A DNA stretch of 13,802 nt from Holophagaceae bacterium UBA706 (lineage in GTDB: Bacteria > Acidobacteriota > Holophagae > Holophagales > Holophagaceae). A model generated the notes under the pieces. It searched no databases. It saw only the letters and a list, made by a program, of their open reading frames with translations, and was not told the origin of the DNA. The stretch lies in assembly GCA_002298155.1 (NCBI GenBank), contig DBME01000162.1, positions 1 to 13,802 of the forward strand. The letters run 5' to 3'. Below, one piece after another: positions 1 to 5,511 of the stretch. Made by a program: the position numbers and the translations under genes. Every line of letters begins with the position of its first letter. Positions within the stretch are counted from its first letter, which is position 1.

Positions 1-1221
1 CACCTGGGCCAGTTCCGCCGCGCGGCGGGTCAGGGCGGCGAGGCCGTAGGGGCCCGGGATGGCCACCCGCTGCAGGGTCCCCTGCTGCCGGTGCACATCC
101 CAGCCGCGGGGGCCGGGACGGCCTTCCCGGGAGCCCAGCCCCCGGGCGCTGCCGATGAAGAGCCGGTTCCCCCCCGCCGCCAGGCACGAGGGGAACCACC
201 CCGCGGGCACGAAGCCCGCGCAGGCCCCGCCCCGGAGGACGCCCACGGCGTTGGTGCCGCCGCTGGCCGCAAAGAGCGTCCCCTCGGCGTCCTGGGCCAG
301 GGCGTCCACCAGGCTCCCGAAGGGGAGGGCCGGGTCCGGGGTCACCGGAATCGTGCGCAGGGTGCGCAGGTCCGCGGCATCGAGCACGGAGACGGAATCG
401 GAATTGGCATTGGCCACGGCCAGCGTCCTGCCCCCCGGGTCCAGGAGGACCTGGCAGGGGTGGAGGCCCACCTCCACCTCGGCCACCACCCTGCCGGCGG
501 CCAGGTCCACCTTGCTCACGGTGCCCGTGAGGGGGCGGTCGGAAGCGTCCACGGCCACCGGCGTGCCCGACGACTCCATGGTCCGCTGCCCCGGCGCCGG
601 GCGGCGCCCGCCCCAGTTGGCCACGAAGGCCGTGGTGCCGTCCGCGGACAGGGCCAGGCCGCAGGGGGCCACGCCCACGGGGATCTCCGCGGTGACGATC
701 CCCTTCTCCAGGTCCACCACGGCGACGGTGTTGTTGCGCCCCAGCACCACCACGGCCCGGTTCCCGCCGGGCGCGAAGGCGATGCCGCAGGGGAAGGCCG
801 AGCCCTTGTCCCGGGAAGGCAGCGCGATGCGGCGCCCCCAGCCCCAGCGCCCCTGGGCGTCCAGGCGCGCCTCCAGCAGGAAGCCCCGGCCGAGGGTGAC
901 CCACACGCGGCCGCCATCCAGGGCGATGCCGTGCATGGAGGCGGTGTCGTCCTTGGCCCAGGGCAGGGACTGGACCACCTTCCAGGCGGCGGCGTCCACC
1001 ACCAGGAGGCCCTCGTCGGTCTTCACGAAGAGGGTCGCGCCATCGGGGGCGAGGACCATGTCCACCGCCCGGCCCGGGAAGGTGAGCACATCCCCCGCCG
1101 GGTCCACCCACTGCCCCGTGGGCACCCGCACCCCCTGGGGCCCGCGGGAACCCGCCGGCGGGTCCCCCGCGGCCAGCACGGCCCAGGACAGACCAAGGAG
1201 AAGCGCCATACGCCTCAACAT
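1..1221 (-). CDS. Secreted YncE/YVTN-type beta-propeller protein, N-terminal part of a probable YncE/alkaline-phosphatase fusion (partial)
   Basis: The frame stays open for 407 codons from an ATG at 1221 to the window edge, so the C-terminus is missing. A GGAGG Shine-Dalgarno lies 7 bases before the ATG. Residues 1-19 look like a signal peptide (MLRRMALLLGLSWAVLA), so the protein is exported. The rest is built of propeller blades with the YVTN pattern: 'GLALSADGTTAFVANWGG' near 187-205 and 'LAVANANSDSVSVLDA' near 267-282. The NWGGRR-P-PG segment (202-211), the GTVSKVDL segment (233-240) and the late 'GLGSREGRPGPRG' (361-373) followed by 'GTLQRVAIP' (381-389) match, from memory, the propeller half of bifunctional YncE/alkaline-phosphatase-family (phosphoesterase) proteins. 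That predicts a phosphoesterase domain beyond position 1. The exact substrate is unknown. The propeller call is strong; the fusion is inference. Confidence 0.82.
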   Translation of the reverse strand, partial: MLRRMALLLGLSWAVLAAGDPPAGSRGPQGVRVPTGQWVDPAGDVLTFPGRAVDMVLAPDGATLFVKTDEGLLVVDAAAWKVVQSLPWAKDDTASMHGIALDGGRVWVTLGRGFLLEARLDAQGRWGWGRRIALPSRDKGSAFPCGIAFAPGGNRAVVVLGRNNTVAVVDLEKGIVTAEIPVGVAPCGLALSADGTTAFVANWGGRRPAPGQRTMESSGTPVAVDASDRPLTGTVSKVDLAAGRVVAEVEVGLHPCQVLLDPGGRTLAVANANSDSVSVLDAADLRTLRTIPVTPDPALPFGSLVDALAQDAEGTLFAASGGTNAVGVLRGGACAGFVPAGWFPSCLAAGGNRLFIGSARGLGSREGRPGPRGWDVHRQQGTLQRVAIPGPYGLAALTRRAAELAQV

Positions 1222-1280
1222 CACCGTACCTCCCGGAAGGGGATTCCCGTTCCTTCCAGGCTGACCCGGAGGAGCCGCCT

Positions 1281-1338
1281 TGGCAACCACGCGGGTAGGA
1301 CTGGGCTGCGGGCGGGTTTCCCGATATCCTGGTTGCCA
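1281..1338. repeat. 9-bp perfect inverted repeat upstream of tRNA-Leu
   Basis: TGGCAACCA at 1281-1289 and TGGTTGCCA at 1330-1338 are perfect reverse complements, about 40 bases apart. They lie in the divergent gap between the propeller gene and tRNA-Leu. The right arm ends two bases before the mature tRNA 5' end, so it could pair in a tRNA precursor or be an operator. A chance match over this distance is possible. Confidence 0.35.
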
Positions 1339-1340
1339 GT

Positions 1341-1426
1341 GCCGGCGTGGCGAAATGGCAGACGCGACAGACTCAAAATCTGTTCTCAGCGATGGGGTGT
1401 CGGTTCGAGTCCGACCGCCGGTACCA
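1341..1426 (+). tRNA. tRNA-Leu (anticodon CAA)
   Basis: A complete class II tRNA folds here. The acceptor stem is GCCGGCG (1341-1347) with CGCCGGT (1416-1422), and its first pair is a G-U wobble. The D stem is GCG/CGC (1350-1352 with 1363-1365). The anticodon stem is ACAGA (1367-1371) with TCTGT (1379-1383), around loop CTCAAAA with anticodon CAA at 1374-1376, which reads UUG. A long variable arm (about 1384-1398) and the T arm GTCGG-TTCGAGT-CCGAC (1399-1415) follow. The discriminator is A1423, the expected leucine identity base, and CCA is encoded at 1424-1426. The large variable arm, the A73 and the CAA anticodon together make leucine secure. It stands alone, followed directly by a terminator. 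Confidence 0.96.
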
Positions 1427-1434
1427 AAACAGCA

Positions 1435-1463
1435 GCCCCGTCAGATGACGGGGCGCCTTTTGG
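1435..1463 (+). terminator. Rho-independent terminator of tRNA-Leu
   Basis: GCCCCGTCA (1435-1443) and TGACGGGGC (1446-1454) form a perfect 9-bp GC-rich stem. A T run follows closely at 1458-1461. It starts 8 bases after the tRNA CCA end, as expected for a single-tRNA transcription unit. Confidence 0.85.
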
Positions 1464-1581
1464 TTGAGATACCCTCAGGTTCTTGAATCCGAATATCCGG
1501 CCTGCCTTTGTCGCCCCTGTATTCCTCCTATAGATCCGAGCGGGCAGGCGCCGGTGGAAGGGGGCTGATACCCGCTAGGGT

Positions 1582-3012
1582 TCACGACCTCGTTTCAACG
1601 AAGGAACCTGTCCTGCCAGGGCATGGCCCACCCCATTCATTCTTGTGTGGGTTGAGGTGACTATCGTAGGTCTCGCGTCTGAATTTTTTATTGCATAGCG
1701 GGCATTGGTAGACGTGCACGGGTTTCCCCAGCGGCGTACCCCGGCGTGCTGCGGTTCGGTTGGCCCGCCATTGGGTAGCCGATGGGATGCGTGGCACATA
1801 CTGACGTGGGTTGGCGGCGGCCTGCTGCACCATCAGGGGTCCCTGGGGACCCAATTCAACGGCATAGCGTGGCGTAAACGTCCGGTTTGTGACACGCGCG
1901 CCCTGGATGCGGTCCACCCGGTAACTGCGATGTTCGTTCTTCTCGGTATTCCAGGCGTGAAGGACAACGCTACCGTCCAGTGTCCGCCGCAGGGAATAGG
2001 GCTCGATATGCCGCGTGGAGCCTTGATAGTCCAATTCCACCAGCAAATGGTTGCCCGCCGCAAAGCGGATGATCTCAATGGCGGATTGGGAAGCGCCGGA
2101 CACTGACAGTCTCAGATCCCGATGGCGAAGCAGGGCTTCACCGTGACTGAGGGCATAAGCGGCAGGAATGGCAGGAGAAGTCGCCCCAGTGAGCCAGTCG
2201 AAGAATGCAGGCAATTCGTCCCAAAAACTTTCGTATGGAGGGAGGCTCGGTAGCTGGTGCGCCAACATATGCTGCCAGAGAGATTCCAATTCACCCCGGT
2301 GCGGGTCCAGATCCGCGAGGACCGGAATTCGGATCCCTTTGAAAGCGCATTTCTGGCGAAGCACGTCAAGGAGAACCGCTGCCGGTGGGCGCGCTTCATA
2401 ATTCCTGAATAGATTGATGACATCGTACAGATCGCGAGGGCGTGTACGCTCGGCCAGGGCTCTGACCTTCTCTCCGAATAATTCCTCATAAGCGTAGGAA
2501 AGGACACTGATCCCTTCTGCAGGAGCATCGCTATAGGGGTGAAAAACGCTGACGCGCTGGGGTTCGAGCACAATTCGTTCGTCCGCCGTCAGGTCGAGCT
2601 TTATGCGCGGAAGGTCGTGGGTTGCGAGGGGTCCGCGATAGCTGAGCTTGCCTTGGCAGGAGATTGTGCCGCGCGGGTTGGTATAGATTTCGAAGGTCTG
2701 GAGGTTCGCCGGTAGTTCGATGCCTGTCTGCTCATAGACCCACTCGCTGATAGCGCCGAAAGTCTCCTTCAGGAAGACGCCGTCGAGGTGGGATCCGTCC
2801 TGCAGCGTGAAGTCGAGGTCTTCCGAGAAACGGTAGGTCTCGAAGAAGCATTTTTTAAGCGACGTCCCACCCTTGAAGACCCAACTCTTACCGATCGAGC
2901 CGCTCGCGCCAATCCCGGCCAACATCCAGCCGAGGACGTAATCCTTCTCAACAATATTCGGCCTCAGGGACATGCGCGTAGCCATCTCGAGGATTTCGCG
3001 GCGCTCAATCAT
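1582..3012 (-). CDS. AbiEii/AbiGii-type nucleotidyltransferase toxin with WYL-like and zinc-finger-like C-terminal domains
   Basis: 476 residues. This is the toxin of a type IV toxin-antitoxin pair, in the family of AbiEii and MenT nucleotidyltransferases. Residues 1 to about 275 carry the family motifs: FKGGTSLKK (46-54), SEDLDF with the metal-binding pair D65/D67, EKVRALAER (181-189, K182) and RDLYDV (193-198, D194/D197). Residues about 310-387 look like a WYL domain (VELDYQGSTRHIEPYSLRR, then LHAWN and HRSYRVDRI). Residues 435-476 hold a Cys/His module, C437-x2-C440-x11-H452-x3-H456, with a further C464 in GGPCPGR. Plain AbiEii proteins of about 300 residues lack both additions. The start at 3012 is chosen because its ATG overlaps the antitoxin TGA (ATGA) and has GAGGAGG upstream; an in-frame ATG at 3078 lies inside the antitoxin gene. 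Codon use is less GC-rich than the neighbours. The target molecule is unknown. Confidence 0.88.
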   Translation of the reverse strand: MIERREILEMATRMSLRPNIVEKDYVLGWMLAGIGASGSIGKSWVFKGGTSLKKCFFETYRFSEDLDFTLQDGSHLDGVFLKETFGAISEWVYEQTGIELPANLQTFEIYTNPRGTISCQGKLSYRGPLATHDLPRIKLDLTADERIVLEPQRVSVFHPYSDAPAEGISVLSYAYEELFGEKVRALAERTRPRDLYDVINLFRNYEARPPAAVLLDVLRQKCAFKGIRIPVLADLDPHRGELESLWQHMLAHQLPSLPPYESFWDELPAFFDWLTGATSPAIPAAYALSHGEALLRHRDLRLSVSGASQSAIEIIRFAAGNHLLVELDYQGSTRHIEPYSLRRTLDGSVVLHAWNTEKNEHRSYRVDRIQGARVTNRTFTPRYAVELGPQGPLMVQQAAANPRQYVPRIPSATQWRANRTAARRGTPLGKPVHVYQCPLCNKKFRRETYDSHLNPHKNEWGGPCPGRTGSFVETRS

Positions 3013-3809
3013 GGCTTCGTCCTCCTCTCCCACCCGGACGGGATCCAGATCCGCCAGCGGGTCACCAGTTTCGGGCAATCAAGAGCGGGGTCGAGTTTGA
3101 CGTTGCCTTTCGTGAGCCGCCCACGGCAGGCCTCCTCCAACCGAATCTCATTGCTGATTCCGGCAAGGAGACCCAGGCGCTTGAATACCGCACCGTTCCC
3201 AAGCCTTTCGGCATATTCGATCAGCAGCGTATCGTTCCGATCCTTGTGTTTGAGGTATTCGGTGAAGCAATCGGCGATTTGCTGGATCCCTCCACCAAGT
3301 GAAGGGTCATCCAGCAGGTCCACCATGGTTCGCGGCAGGTCCGACACCATGACCTTGGTATGCCGGCGCCAAACCGTCCTGGTGCCGAAAATCTTACGTT
3401 CCTGGACATGTTTGAGGGTGAACACCGTGCCATGGAACCGCGCCGACCTTTGACGGATGGATTGGGCGGTTACCACGACGATGTCGTTGAAGATCTGGTC
3501 CGTAAGATCCCAATGCTCTGCCGCCGAACGGCCAGCGATATAGGCGGGCGTAAACAGTCGAGGCACCAGGATCCAGGGGTCATCCAATACTTGATCACTA
3601 CACATCGTGTCCAACGTAACGGGCACATAGGCCCCGCGCCGGATACGCCTCAGCCAACCCTGCGCGGCCCAACGCGCCAAGGCTTTGGCCGCCGGCGCCC
3701 GGTCGAGTCCCAGGATGCGTACTGCGTCACTGACCTCAATGACATCTCCTGCACCCGCCACTAGATCGGCGAGCTTCTGGCGCCCCTCGGGAATCCTGAT
3801 ATATGCCAT
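3009..3809 (-). CDS. AbiEi-type antitoxin / transcriptional autorepressor
   Basis: 266 residues, partner of the toxin it overlaps by 4 bp. Residues about 10-62 form a winged-helix DNA-binding domain (VSDAVRILGL, then GWLRRIRRGAYVPV). The C-terminal region carries AbiEi hallmarks: YIAGRSAAEHWDLTDQ (90-105), the VVVTAQ strand (111-116) and MVSDLPRTMVDLLDDPSLGGG (154-174). In studied AbiE systems AbiEi represses its own operon by binding inverted repeats and counters the toxin without a stable complex. The start at 3809 is preferred because the best -10 box lies at 3852-3847. That puts transcription start near 3840, downstream of the alternative in-frame ATG at 3848, which would give 279 residues. 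The Shine-Dalgarno is weak (GGGGAA about 11 bases upstream). The leader is strikingly AT-rich. Confidence 0.87.
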   Translation of the reverse strand: MAYIRIPEGRQKLADLVAGAGDVIEVSDAVRILGLDRAPAAKALARWAAQGWLRRIRRGAYVPVTLDTMCSDQVLDDPWILVPRLFTPAYIAGRSAAEHWDLTDQIFNDIVVVTAQSIRQRSARFHGTVFTLKHVQERKIFGTRTVWRRHTKVMVSDLPRTMVDLLDDPSLGGGIQQIADCFTEYLKHKDRNDTLLIEYAERLGNGAVFKRLGLLAGISNEIRLEEACRGRLTKGNVKLDPALDCPKLVTRWRIWIPSGWERRTKP

Positions 3810-3846
3810 TTGTAATAATTCCCCAAAAAGACGAACTACGGCATTC

Positions 3847-3874
3847 ATTATATACTTTTCTCTTTCAAACGCAA
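3847..3874 (-). promoter_or_regulatory. Putative abiE operon promoter
   Basis: Read on the minus strand, TATAAT (3852-3847) is a perfect -10 box. TTGCGT (3874-3869) lies 16 bases upstream as a weak -35. The predicted start near 3840 leaves a leader of about 30 bases before the ATG at 3809. This is the most AT-rich spot in the window: 17 G+C in the 60 bases from 3841, counted by hand. Confidence 0.6.
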
Positions 3875-3879
3875 GTATA
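3851..3879. promoter_or_regulatory. Putative AbiEi operator: inverted repeat spanning the -10 and -35 boxes
   Basis: TATACTT (3851-3857) and AAGTATA (3873-3879) are perfect 7-bp inverted repeats with centres 22 bp apart, about two helical turns. One arm overlaps the -10 box and the other overlaps the -35 box, so a bound dimer would block RNA polymerase. The distal arm is also part of the 8-bp palindrome AGTATACT (3874-3881). AbiEi proteins are known to autoregulate through such repeats; binding here is inferred. Confidence 0.5.
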
Positions 3880-4223
3880 CTATGTATGTTGAAATTCATC
3901 ATTCTGAGGAATTCAAGCCGATAGAGTGAATGTAGAACACAAACCCCAGGGGCCTTGCGCGGCTGCCGACCTATGGGGGCGGGATCATCAATGAACCCCA
4001 GCCACGAAGCCGCCTGGTCAAAGCCTTGAGGGATCATTCCACGTCTTCTCTTGCGCCTGGGTTCCGCAAATCCCTGCACGCCACGGCCGGCTCCCCACCG
4101 CAGGTATCGCAAGGGAACAATCCTCCGGAATGAATCATAAATCCACCTGATGGCCGGCAAACCTGGCATGGGGCTTCCCCCGTGTGTCCCCGGCGTTGCC
4201 CCCGTTCATTGGGAGATACGTTT
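3880..4223. other. Intergenic region between the abiE promoter and the patatin-like gene
   Basis: About 340 bases between divergent genes. Composition shifts from AT-rich near the abiE promoter to GC-rich near 4150. Open frames cross it on the minus strand, but none has a credible start or recognisable family. I see no clear terminator, tRNA-end duplication or transposon remnant. The promoter of the downstream gene must lie here, but no convincing -35/-10 pair was found. Confidence 0.5.
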
Positions 4224-5489
4224 ATGAAACTCAAAATGCTGGGCTATGCCCTGGCTGCCACCCTGGCGCTTCCCGCCAACGCCGAGTACGGCAAGGACGG
4301 CACCCAGATCATGTTCGCCTTCGGCGGCGGCGGGAACAACGCGCGGCTGTATGCGGAAGTCCTGGCCCAGGCCGAACGGGACCGCAAGGGAAAGCCGGTG
4401 ACCCCGCTGGCGGACCGCGTGGTGGGGAATTCCGCCGGGGCCCTGCTGGCCGCCCTGTTGACCCTGCCCCATCATTCCGACGGCCGGCCCATGACCGCCG
4501 ATGAGGCGCTCGAGCACTTGCGCGTCCATGCGCCGAACATCCTCACCGTCCTGGCCGCGGGCGCGCTGCAGGCCGACAAAACCGAGGTCCAGGCCGCCAT
4601 CCGGAACCACATGACCCAGGCCCTGGGCTCCAACGCCAAGCTCCGGGTCAGCGACCTGCCCCTGGCCACCGAACTGAAGGCGGCTGAACTGAAAGGTGGG
4701 GCCATGACGCCGGTCTCCTTCGACGTCACCTCGGCCATCATCGGCGCGGTTCCGGACGCCACCCTCGCGGAGGTCCTGACCGCCGCCGTGGCGGTGGAGA
4801 AGCTGGCGGGCCAGGTTGAACTGTCCGATGAGAGCAAGGAGTCCAAGGGCACCCGGTCCTTCATGGACGCCGGAAGCCGGGGAAAGCACGACCCCACCCC
4901 CGAGCTCATCGAGGCCGCGCTGCGCACCGGGAAGCCCGTGCACATCTTCGCGTTCGAGAGCGGCTTCGGTTTCGACCCCAGGACCGTGGCCTGGGCGAAG
5001 GAGACCCTGAAGGTGGAGGACCGCCAGGCCAAGGGGCTGGACATGGAAGGCGTGGACCCCAAGTTCGTCCAGGTGCGGGTGCACCTGTTCCAGTCCAGCA
5101 CGCCGGACCAGCGGGAATGCGGGGCCTGCCTCAACCTCTACGGCCTGATGGAACCCACGTGCAAGGACCATGACGTGAACACCACCCTCCTGGCCGGGGA
5201 GTGGGTTTCGGTGGCCCAGGGCATCGCTTTGTTCGACGCCGGATCGCGGGAGATCCCCCTTCCGGTCCTGGCGATGAACGTGCTGGGTGCCATGGCCACG
5301 GACGCGACCAACGCCAAGTTGGCCCAGGTCGCCGAGATCCAGATGACCGGGCGCAAGGATGCGCGCACCGCTTCCTACACCAAACTCCTGGCCGTCCTGG
5401 CCGAGGCGGATGGCGGCACGACGTCCAGCTCGGCTTCCGGTGCCGGCGACGCCAAGGGGACCGGTGAGTTCAAGGAAACCAAGAGCTAG
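4224..5489 (+). CDS. Secreted patatin-like phospholipase family protein (atypical)
   Basis: 421 residues. A signal peptide (residues 1-20, ALPANA before E21) sends it to the periplasm or outside. The patatin fold is suggested by a glycine-rich oxyanion loop, FAFGGGGNNARLY (31-43), and by the nucleophile elbow GNSAG (68-72, S70) at the end of VVGNSAGALLAALL. A downstream FMDAGS (213-218) could supply the catalytic Asp (D215). Patatins normally have GGGxRG and a DG[GA] motif, so both sites are variant. Other features are a Cys-rich stretch with C299, C302 and C313, which may form disulphides after export, and a low-complexity Ser/Gly/Ala/Lys tail (about 397-421). GGGAGA 7 bases before the ATG supports this start over an upstream in-frame one at 4182. 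Lipid acyl hydrolysis is the expected activity, but the substrate is unknown. Base composition matches the core genome, unlike the abiE genes next door. Confidence 0.72.
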   Translation: MKLKMLGYALAATLALPANAEYGKDGTQIMFAFGGGGNNARLYAEVLAQAERDRKGKPVTPLADRVVGNSAGALLAALLTLPHHSDGRPMTADEALEHLRVHAPNILTVLAAGALQADKTEVQAAIRNHMTQALGSNAKLRVSDLPLATELKAAELKGGAMTPVSFDVTSAIIGAVPDATLAEVLTAAVAVEKLAGQVELSDESKESKGTRSFMDAGSRGKHDPTPELIEAALRTGKPVHIFAFESGFGFDPRTVAWAKETLKVEDRQAKGLDMEGVDPKFVQVRVHLFQSSTPDQRECGACLNLYGLMEPTCKDHDVNTTLLAGEWVSVAQGIALFDAGSREIPLPVLAMNVLGAMATDATNAKLAQVAEIQMTGRKDARTASYTKLLAVLAEADGGTTSSSASGAGDAKGTGEFKETKS

Positions 5490-5511
5490 GCGACGGCGGC
5501 GGGGCCTCCCC

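Noticed and set aside
1280..1486. Small + strand frame over tRNA-Leu and its terminator.
   Set aside because: It is fully explained by the tRNA gene and the terminator.
3810..4169. N-terminal extension of the antitoxin frame up to an ATG at 4169 (about 386 residues in all).
   Set aside because: The extension crosses the promoter and operator, has no family similarity and no ribosome site; the wHTH domain begins right after 3809.
1400..4200. Possible attachment-site duplication of the tRNA-Leu 3' end on the far side of the AbiE module.
   Set aside because: No copy of the T-arm/acceptor sequence was found between 3880 and 4223, and no integrase gene is present.
4145..4223. GGCAAACC segment upstream of the patatin-like gene, reminiscent of a c-di-GMP-I riboswitch.
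   Set aside because: The second conserved GCAAAGCC element and the tetraloop-receptor stems are absent.
4034..4234. Minus-strand frame encoding about 66 residues with two CxxC pairs (CQVC and CDTC), resembling a zinc ribbon.
   Set aside because: It needs a non-ATG start inside the patatin-like gene, has no ribosome site, and its spacing matches no zinc-ribbon family I know. Probably chance in GC-rich sequence.
5501..5511. GGGG-CCT-CCCC mini-hairpin between the convergent patatin-like and ADOP genes, as a bidirectional terminator.
   Set aside because: The stem is 4 bp and no T tract follows on either strand.
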